DNA from: Deltaproteobacteria bacterium | GTDB lineage: Bacteria > Desulfobacterota > Dissulfuribacteria > Dissulfuribacterales > QOAL01 | NCBI GenBank assembly: GCA_027068235.1 | Contig: JAMOUE010000447.1 | Location: 1 to 5,339 of the forward strand | DNA: 5,339 nt | Reading direction: 5' to 3' | Part shown: one piece after another, positions 1 to 5,026 of the stretch | Layout: each line of letters opens with the position of its first letter | How positions within the stretch are numbered: the first letter of the stretch is position 1 | Program-made: the position numbers and the translations under genes | The notes under the pieces: model-generated | Told to the model about the DNA's origin: nothing | Seen by the model: only the letters and a program-made list of their open reading frames with translations | Databases searched by the model: none

Positions 1-636
1 AGTCCGATACTCAACCCCTGCCTCATGGCAAAATGCTGAGAGTTCTTGTCTTCTTGCCTCAGCGGCCTTTCTTATTTTTGGATCAGGAGAACTTAACCTT
101 TGCAGGGTAGCACCATCATCTAAGACGAATATCCTGAACCTGCTTCTCGGATAATCCATCAAGGTGCAACCGATGGCCGTTATTTTTACTACATCTAAAG
201 GCTCAGTATAGGTTGGTATCAAGATGTCTACAAAGGGATACTCATCGGGAGAAGATGGCACTGGTGCCTTCTCCTTCCTATCTAGGGGAAGCACATTGAT
301 AAAAAGCCCAAATGCAAAAACTGCAAAACCGTAGACTTCTGCAACATAGAGTAGAATCATGGGAACAAAATCCCAGATGTTGGTAAAAACTATGGTGCTG
401 GTAGTACGCCATATTATGTAGCGAAAAGCCAAAAATGCCCCAAGAAACAATACAAAAAGCTTTACCTCAAGCTTTTCAGACACAGGCAGATTGGTAAGGA
501 GTAAAACCAAAGAGGTGAGGATGAGGCCCAGAATAAACTGGGCCGCTAACTCTAACTCAAGCTGAGCTAGATACCAAACTAGAAGAAAAGATACAAAAAC
601 TGCAAAAAATTTTAATAAACCAACCCTAAACGACAT
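1..636 (-). CDS. bcsA: Cellulose synthase catalytic subunit (BcsA-type family 2 glycosyltransferase), N-terminal 212 residues, cut by window edge
   Basis: This is the start of an inner-membrane processive glycosyltransferase that polymerises glucose from UDP-glucose and moves the growing beta-1,4-glucan across the membrane. Seen in the translation: four hydrophobic segments at about residues 6-23, 31-50, 58-76 and 88-115, matching the four helices that precede the GT domain in BcsA; the FRYIIWR stretch at 71-77; the IPTYTEP motif at 140-146; and the LDDG motif at 172-175 carrying the first UDP-binding aspartate. The following SSPDP...ARRQEL...C...GVEYRT stretch closely resembles the same region of Rhodobacter sphaeroides BcsA. 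The DxD, TED, QxxRW and PilZ regions lie beyond position 1, so c-di-GMP control cannot be judged. The ATG at 636 follows an in-frame TGA two codons upstream; its ribosome site is weak (TAGG only). The PEP-CTERM gene ends 42 bp upstream on the same strand, suggesting one operon. A synthase for a related beta-glucan remains possible. Confidence 0.9.
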   Translation of the reverse strand, partial: MSFRVGLLKFFAVFVSFLLVWYLAQLELELAAQFILGLILTSLVLLLTNLPVSEKLEVKLFVLFLGAFLAFRYIIWRTTSTIVFTNIWDFVPMILLYVAEVYGFAVFAFGLFINVLPLDRKEKAPVPSSPDEYPFVDILIPTYTEPLDVVKITAIGCTLMDYPRSRFRIFVLDDGATLQRLSSPDPKIRKAAEARRQELSAFCHEAGVEYRT

Positions 637-678
637 TAATCAAAAGCCTACATAAATAACCGTGGATATTTAAAGCCA

Positions 679-1836
679 TTATCCACCACCCTTCATACGA
701 TAAGAGGCAACAGCCGTCCCCAACCCAATTACAAGTAAAAACAATACTGAAGGCTCTGGCACACGAGTAGGACTAGTTGGATCGGTAGGAAGATCGATTT
801 GTCCACCCTGAATACCACCATCCCAAGACCCTCCGTACAAATTCTGGGCCATAAGTACGCCTTCTAGGTTTCCATCGTGGAAATCTATACTTGCTTCAGG
901 CGCAAGTATGGAACCCATAATTCCCACATGGTACATTTCTATCTTGTTGAATCCAAAAAAGTTATAAAGAATATTTGTAGAGCGTATGCCACCAAGAAGA
1001 TTAAAGGCCATATTATCTATAGTCATATCACTTACTGTCTGACCGCTATTATCCACATTGATGACAACAGTCTTATCTGAAGGGGCATTAATTTTGACAC
1101 CCCATGCATTCTCTAGTTGATCTTTTGACACATTGAAGTAACAAACCAACGGATCGGTACATTCGAGCACAAGCAGACCATTTTCATCTCTATAGTTGCT
1201 ATTGGAACCGTTAGACAGAATGGAGCTCGATATATTGCTCAAACTAATGTCAACAAAATCGACAGGGGGTTGGACATTGACCTGTGCATTCTCGTTTATC
1301 TGCCCATGAACAGTGGAGTTATCAAGGAGTACCTTACCGCCAGCAGTCACATCATTTTTGACGTCTGCATATATCAGCTTCACATCACCCTTGGCAGTTA
1401 CAGAACCTTTTTCTACCGTCATGTGCTGCATCTCTAAATCAGAACCGACCGTAATATCTCCTTCAGGAAGCCCTACCCTCTTTAAAAGGGTTTCTCCTCC
1501 TGCATAGATACCTCCGTTATTTACCTGCCCTCCTTCAGAATTACCCATTCCACCTGCATTTAAGTCTCCACCAACAACCAAGCTGTAAGAACTTTTGTCG
1601 GCCTTAACACCTATGCTAAAGCCCTTCATATTCACGTTTCCGCCTATGGCAGCCCTTCCCTCGACATCTGAGCGAAAATATTCCAAATCACCCTTTAAAA
1701 AGAGATTATACTGATCTATCCCCTTGAAATCGGTAATACTAGACCATGAATAGTAAACCGCCTGAACATTTCTGGCGGACAACAAAAAACTACTCAAACA
1801 AAAACAGACGACCAAAAATAAAAGGCGAATATTCAT
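679..1836 (-). CDS. Exported PEP-CTERM protein with choice-of-anchor A domain
   Basis: This 385-residue exported surface or matrix protein has no known enzymatic role. Residues 1-26 form a signal peptide (basic start, hydrophobic core, likely cleavage after VQA). Residues about 36-347 fit the choice-of-anchor A family: a YNLFLKGDL opening, SDVEGRAAIGGNV at 56-68, many short GG-containing strands to about 170 suggesting a repetitive beta structure, INAPSDKTVVINV at 249-261, and the closing NILYNFFGF...GSILAPEASIDF...GNLEGVLMAQNL at 288-333. A Pro/Thr-rich linker (351-358) leads to a PEP-CTERM tail: VPEP at 359-362, a hydrophobic stretch at 364-379, then R380 and K382. Exosortase is known to recognise such tails. 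C226 and C232 are the only cysteines of the mature protein and could form a disulfide. The ATG at 1836 was chosen over an in-frame ATG at 1914 because it has a strong ribosome site and places the signal peptide at the N-terminus. It lies just upstream of bcsA on the same strand. Confidence 0.9.
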   Translation of the reverse strand: MNIRLLFLVVCFCLSSFLLSARNVQAVYYSWSSITDFKGIDQYNLFLKGDLEYFRSDVEGRAAIGGNVNMKGFSIGVKADKSSYSLVVGGDLNAGGMGNSEGGQVNNGGIYAGGETLLKRVGLPEGDITVGSDLEMQHMTVEKGSVTAKGDVKLIYADVKNDVTAGGKVLLDNSTVHGQINENAQVNVQPPVDFVDISLSNISSSILSNGSNSNYRDENGLLVLECTDPLVCYFNVSKDQLENAWGVKINAPSDKTVVINVDNSGQTVSDMTIDNMAFNLLGGIRSTNILYNFFGFNKIEMYHVGIMGSILAPEASIDFHDGNLEGVLMAQNLYGGSWDGGIQGGQIDLPTDPTSPTRVPEPSVLFLLVIGLGTAVASYRMKGGG

Positions 1837-1843
1837 TGTGGCG

Positions 1844-1852
1844 TCCCCCTTT
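1844..1852 (-). promoter_or_regulatory. Ribosome binding site that fixes the start of the PEP-CTERM gene
   Basis: On the minus strand AAAGGGGGA lies 8 nt before the ATG at 1836. It is a strong purine-rich Shine-Dalgarno match, whereas I see no comparable site ahead of the in-frame ATG at 1914. Together with the signal peptide that begins at this ATG, it supports the shorter 385-residue protein and makes 1837-1914 an untranslated leader. Confidence 0.75.
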
Positions 1853-1976
1853 ATCAATCTTGTATTAATGTCATCGACTTTATTTATCGGAACCATCATT
1901 GAAGCACACTCCATATCGGATCTAAAGATTAGAATACTTTTAATACCAAATTAGTCCTATTTAAACCGAATATATT

Positions 1977-1997
1977 AAACTTTAAAAATTTAAGTTT
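1977..1997. repeat. Inverted repeat in the divergent spacer
   Basis: The left arm AAACTTTAAA and right arm TTTAAGTTT pair over nine bases with one bulged T and two central A residues. It is made almost only of A and T, so it is more plausible as a protein-binding site or local DNA-bending element than as an RNA hairpin. No T-run follows that would make it a terminator. Confidence 0.35.
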
Positions 1998-2007
1998 GAT
2001 TTTAACC

Positions 2008-2038
2008 TTGACGTTTCCCCACCTCGTGCACTTAAACT
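2008..2038 (+). promoter_or_regulatory. Possible sigma-70-like promoter for the acyltransferase-nucleotidyltransferase pair
   Basis: TTGACG at 2008-2013 matches five of six bases of the -35 consensus. The best nearby -10 candidate, TAAACT at 2033-2038, matches four of six with a long 19-base spacer. A better -10 match, TATATT at 2047-2052, has no good -35 at 16-18 bases. The position, about 55 bases before the TTG start, is reasonable, but the call rests mainly on the -35 element. Confidence 0.3.
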
Positions 2039-2078
2039 AACATTAGTATATTATTTTTACATCAAAAACACAAAAATT

Positions 2079-2084
2079 GAAAGG
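2079..2084 (+). promoter_or_regulatory. Ribosome binding site for a TTG start
   Basis: GAAAGG ends 7 nt before the TTG at 2092. An in-frame TAA at 2086-2088 rules out any earlier start, and no in-frame ATG or GTG follows before the conserved family N-terminus. This site therefore supports TTG initiation. Confidence 0.65.
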
Positions 2085-2091
2085 CTAAAGT

Positions 2092-3225
2092 TTGACATCC
2101 GTCTCCGTCATAAAAGTCAAAAGCAACAAGGAACTGAATAAGTTCATCAAGATCCCTTGGCGCATATACAAAAATGACCCAAATTGGGTACCTCCACTTT
2201 TTATTGAGCGAAAATTACATCTTGCAAAAAGCAATCCATATTTTCACCACGCAAAGGCATGGTTATGGATTGCCTATAAAGATGGAGAGCCAGTAGGAAG
2301 AATTAGCGCCCAGATAGACCGACTGTATGAGGAAAGACATGATTCAAAAACTGGACATTGGGGGCTACTAGAAGCTATTGACTCTCCGGATGTCTTTCGA
2401 GCCCTCTTCAACTCCGTTGAAAAACAGCTTAAAAAAGAGGGAAAGGAGAGGATGCTTGGGCCATTCAACCTATCCATCAACCAAGAGTGTGGAATGCTTA
2501 TAAAGGGCTTTGAATATCCACCATTTTTCATGATGCCCCATAACCCCACTTATTACCCCAAAAGGCTACATGAACTTGGCCATACAAAGGCAAAAGACCT
2601 AATTGCATATTCCATAGAAAAAAACAAGGCGACAATTGACCGCATTCAAACAATATTAGGGCGCAGACTTGGCTCCCTGGCAACAAGACCAATAAATAAA
2701 AAGGAACTAGAAAGAGAGCTGGATTCAATCTTTTACATATTCAATAACGCATGGTCCCAAAACTGGGGATTTGTGCCATTCACCAGAGATGAATATATCC
2801 AGATGGGTAAATCCATGAACCTTATTGCGAGTCCTAACCTTATAAGAATCTCCGAGATTGATGGCAAACCAGTGGGATTTATTGCGCTTTTGCCAAACCT
2901 GAACGAAATCATAAAAGACATGGATGGAAGGCTGTTTCCCATAAATTGGTTAAAACTTCTTTGGAGGCTCAAATTCCACGATTTTAAATCTGGACGAGTC
3001 TTGTTAATGGGAGTCTTAAAAGAGTACCAAAATAGCCTTATTGGAGCAGCAATAAGCCTTTCTCTAATAAGAGACGTAATGAAGGAAATACTAGAAACAC
3101 CAATGACACAGATGGAACTTTCTTGGATATTAGAAGACAACTTGGCCATGAGTCGGATAATAGAAGGCCTTGGAGCCAAACCTTACAAGACCTACAGAAT
3201 ATATGAAAAGGCCCTGAGGCCATGA
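2092..3225 (+). CDS. GNAT-fold acyltransferase of the YghO / BcerS-like family
   Basis: This 377-residue soluble protein, with no signal peptide or membrane span, resembles the family of Escherichia coli YghO, whose broader superfamily includes the Caulobacter bacterial ceramide synthase. Seen motifs: IPWRIYKNDPNWVPPL at 21-36, NPYFHHA at 48-54, GEPVGRI at 65-71, the hallmark block GPFNLSINQECG...PPFFMMPHNPTYY at 123-155, NWGFVPFTRDEY at 224-235, and a C-terminal GNAT core. In that core the acyl-CoA loop (306-320) reads QNSLIG where a classical GNAT has Q/R-x-x-G-x-G/A, so the first glycine is replaced by Leu316. The closing MELSWILEDN (341-350) and YKTYRIYEK (365-373) are typical of the family. 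Translation starts at TTG; an in-frame stop just upstream excludes alternatives. The stop overlaps the next gene by 4 nt. Family membership is fairly secure; transfer of an acyl chain to a lipid or sphingoid amine is inference, and no serine palmitoyltransferase gene is in view. Confidence 0.8.
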   Translation: MTSVSVIKVKSNKELNKFIKIPWRIYKNDPNWVPPLFIERKLHLAKSNPYFHHAKAWLWIAYKDGEPVGRISAQIDRLYEERHDSKTGHWGLLEAIDSPDVFRALFNSVEKQLKKEGKERMLGPFNLSINQECGMLIKGFEYPPFFMMPHNPTYYPKRLHELGHTKAKDLIAYSIEKNKATIDRIQTILGRRLGSLATRPINKKELERELDSIFYIFNNAWSQNWGFVPFTRDEYIQMGKSMNLIASPNLIRISEIDGKPVGFIALLPNLNEIIKDMDGRLFPINWLKLLWRLKFHDFKSGRVLLMGVLKEYQNSLIGAAISLSLIRDVMKEILETPMTQMELSWILEDNLAMSRIIEGLGAKPYKTYRIYEKALRP

Positions 3226-4049
3226 CATTAAAAGAAGTCAACAACAAGAATCGTAAAAAATACTTCGATGCCATTATCTTGGCAGGAGAAAGGAAAAAGG
3301 ACTCTCCCCTGCTTCGCAGAGTCAACGTTCCGGCAAAGGCCTTTATAAAAGTTGGGGGAATCCCCATGATACTCAGGGTTGTAACTACTTTGCTATCATC
3401 AGACTTTGTTAAAAAAATATATCTATGTGGGCAAGACCAAGAACTCTTCAGGCAAATCAACCAAATAGCAAAACTTATAGACCAAGAAAAGATAATTTGG
3501 ATAGATAGCGAAAAAGGGCCCAGTCTTAGCACGTACAAGGCCCTAAAGGCGTCTGGAGGAAAGCGTCCTGTGCTTCTTACCACCTGTGACCATGCACTGC
3601 TTACACCAGAACACGTAAATTTCTTCTGCAAAAGGGCATTGGAAATACAAACAGATCTTGCCATCGCCCTTGCAAAGCTCGAATACATAAAGGGCACGTT
3701 TCCACAGGTAAAACGTACCTACTACACCTTTAAGGAAGGAAAATTTTGCAGTTGCAACCTATTCTCCTTTATGAATAAAAGGGCCTTTCAGGCAGCAACA
3801 TTTTGGCAAACCGTTGAGGCCCAGCGCAAAAACCCTTTGAAGATAATCAAAAGGTTTGGTTATACGTGGGCGTTACTGTACTCAATTGGTCAACTCACCC
3901 TTTCAAAGGCACTTGAGCGCGCATCCCAAGTAATTGGCTGTAAGGCCGAAGCAGTTACAATGCATTTTCCTGAAGTGGCAATAGATGTTGACACCTATGA
4001 AGACTTGTTACTTGTAGAGAAGATAGCTAGTGAATATAAAAAATCTTAA
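3222..4049 (+). CDS. MobA-like nucleotidyltransferase (NTP_transferase family)
   Basis: This 275-residue cytoplasmic protein is predicted to transfer a nucleotide from an NTP to a phosphorylated small molecule. Seen motifs: DAIILAGER at 16-23 (nucleotide-binding loop, with the usual glycine-rich turn partly replaced), KAFIKVGGIPMI at 39-50 with the conserved lysine, GPSLSTYKAL at 99-108, TTCDHALLTPE at 120-130 with the metal-binding aspartate D123, and DVDTYEDL at 255-262 with a second acidic site near the C-terminus. The middle section (CNLFSF near 178-183, RKNPLKIIKRFG at 202-213) resembles stand-alone NTP transferases rather than true molybdenum cofactor enzymes; no molybdopterin gene is nearby. 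The ATG overlaps the preceding stop (ATGA), and the weak TGAGG only 2 nt before it suggests translational coupling. Coupling to an acyltransferase fits activation of a lipid headgroup precursor, an inference. The stop overlaps that of the convergent gene by 4 bp. Confidence 0.8.
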   Translation: MTLKEVNNKNRKKYFDAIILAGERKKDSPLLRRVNVPAKAFIKVGGIPMILRVVTTLLSSDFVKKIYLCGQDQELFRQINQIAKLIDQEKIIWIDSEKGPSLSTYKALKASGGKRPVLLTTCDHALLTPEHVNFFCKRALEIQTDLAIALAKLEYIKGTFPQVKRTYYTFKEGKFCSCNLFSFMNKRAFQAATFWQTVEAQRKNPLKIIKRFGYTWALLYSIGQLTLSKALERASQVIGCKAEAVTMHFPEVAIDVDTYEDLLLVEKIASEYKKS

Positions 4050-4075
4050 TTTCTGGAACTGGCTGGGGAATTAAG
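4033..4075 (-). terminator. Possible weak intrinsic terminator overlapping the convergent stop codons
   Basis: On the minus strand CTTAATT pairs with AATTAAG (arms 4069-4075 and 4045-4051, extended on the plus strand to nine pairs with one G-T wobble), followed at once by ATTTTTTATATT. The 17-base loop and AT-rich stem make it weak, but the U-tract lies where the exported-protein transcript would end. The stem contains both stop codons, which is expected when two genes converge without a spacer. Confidence 0.4.
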
Positions 4076-5026
4076 GATTGCGCGAATAAGTTTCAAATCG
4101 ACATGGCCAATAACATCGTTATCTCCCCTGATCCTCACAATTACTCCGTTTGCAACTTGTACAGAGATCTCTATATTTTTGTTTAGGCCAAGCAGGGAAA
4201 ACTCCTCTTGATATTTGCTAGCATCTACAGGCTCTGCCTCTATACCATAGACGTATAGTTTGGCCCTACCTTTGACCTCATGCAAGCCTAAACCTTGCTG
4301 TTCTTGATAGCATACCTTTTTCTCTTTTTCCTTTAAAAACCGTATGGTCACATTATGGAGGGTCTTTTTGCCAAACACCAAAAGAGAAGTTTTTTCTTTC
4401 TTCTTACCTAAACCCAATTTGGAGGCAATATATATCAATGCCAAAGGCTCAGACACTATAAGCTTTTTTGACGTGCCGGAAATATTCATTGGGTATTTGT
4501 AAAAAGAGGTGTAACGTTTGGACCATCGGCTTGGGTCCAATGTCTCTTCCATCTCGTCTTTAGGCCTGATACTTAACCTAAAAACCCCTTCCTTGTCCCA
4601 TTTATAAAGCTTTAGCCACTTCTTCCCACTCTTTTTCCACCGGGCCCTCTGTCTTGCCTCCAGGCGATTTGGATCAAACCATAAATAATGCTCATACTTC
4701 TCCTGAGGCAAAATAAGGCTCATAGTTACTGTTTCAGCAGAAAGAAGCGTTATCCCGCCGTGCGGATATGGACACCTAAAATGTTCTGCACTGATGGTGT
4801 TAAACGGGAAAGGACAAACGCCTGAGGCATCCTCAAACTTCACCCGTACCATAAAACGAGTTAAGGCCTTGGAGCCTTCAAGGGTTAGCTCTTTCCAAGG
4901 CAATAAAGGAGCCTGAATACTATTGTGTTCCTCTGCCAAAAGACAAGATGGAAACAAAAGCAAAACCAGCCAGATGTAAAAATATCCAGCACGCACCAAG
5001 ATTTTATCTGATAAAAAAAGGATCAT
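4046..5026 (-). CDS. Exported protein of unknown function with a signal peptide
   Basis: I do not recognise this 326-residue protein with confidence. Residues 14-31 form a hydrophobic signal sequence, probably cleaved after LLA (31); C28 lacks a proper lipobox, so a lipoprotein is unlikely. The mature part has no further membrane span and alternates charged and hydrophobic residues, suggesting a beta-rich periplasmic domain. Recognisable blocks are LWFDPNRLEARQRARW at 115-130, a Trp/Lys-rich KKWLKLYKWDKEGVFRL at 135-151, FYKYP at 175-179, EPLALIYIASKLG at 193-205 and VIVRIRGDNDVIGHVDL at 295-311. This layout loosely recalls DUF3108-like periplasmic proteins, a weak resemblance only. Mature cysteines are C71, C85 and C239. 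The ATG at 5026 lacks a clear ribosome site; a GTG at codon 11 would also give a good signal peptide but has no better one. The gene converges on the nucleotidyltransferase with overlapping stops. Confidence 0.7.
   Translation of the reverse strand: MILFLSDKILVRAGYFYIWLVLLLFPSCLLAEEHNSIQAPLLPWKELTLEGSKALTRFMVRVKFEDASGVCPFPFNTISAEHFRCPYPHGGITLLSAETVTMSLILPQEKYEHYLWFDPNRLEARQRARWKKSGKKWLKLYKWDKEGVFRLSIRPKDEMEETLDPSRWSKRYTSFYKYPMNISGTSKKLIVSEPLALIYIASKLGLGKKKEKTSLLVFGKKTLHNVTIRFLKEKEKKVCYQEQQGLGLHEVKGRAKLYVYGIEAEPVDASKYQEEFSLLGLNKNIEISVQVANGVIVRIRGDNDVIGHVDLKLIRAILNSPASSRN

Larger units (their letters stand above)
1837..2091. other. Divergent AT-rich spacer between the PEP-CTERM gene and the acyltransferase operon
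   Basis: This 255-bp spacer separates two divergently transcribed units and should contain both promoters. It is very AT-rich between about 1920 and 2080. It holds a near-perfect inverted repeat at 1977-1997 (AAACTT-T-AAA and TTTAAGTTT around two bases) and a small palindrome at 2036-2047 (ACTAA-CA-TTAGT). Either could be a regulator site, but AT-rich DNA yields such palindromes by chance. I found no convincing sigma-54 element (TGGCAC-N5-TTGC) on either strand, although such promoters occur before PEP-CTERM genes in some bacteria. I see no c-di-GMP riboswitch core. Confidence 0.6.

Noticed and set aside
877..1507. Plus-strand open frames at 877-1080 and 1313-1507.
   Set aside because: Both are antisense to the well-supported PEP-CTERM gene and encode low-complexity translations without recognisable motifs.
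1837..1914. Possible 26-residue N-terminal extension of the PEP-CTERM protein from the ATG at 1914.
   Set aside because: The extension is hydrophilic, lacks a ribosome site I can see, and would bury the signal peptide inside the protein. The ATG at 1836 has a strong site at the right distance.
1837..2091. c-di-GMP (GEMM) riboswitch or sigma-54 promoter ahead of the PEP-CTERM gene.
   Set aside because: Both were looked for because of the cellulose and PEP-CTERM context. Neither the GEMM conserved core nor a TGGCAC-N5-TTGC element is present on either strand.
2274..3697. Minus-strand open frames at 2274-2549, 2528-2728, 2733-3179 and 3038-3697, the last 219 residues long.
   Set aside because: All lie opposite the conserved acyltransferase and nucleotidyltransferase genes. 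Their Ser/Leu/Phe-rich translations are typical of reverse-complement reading, and none shows a family motif.
3164..4876. Identical 14-base string AAGGCCTTGGAGCC at 3164-3177 and 4863-4876.
   Set aside because: The copies lie in unrelated genes, in different codon contexts and opposite coding senses, and similarity does not extend into the flanks; chance plus favoured codons explains it.
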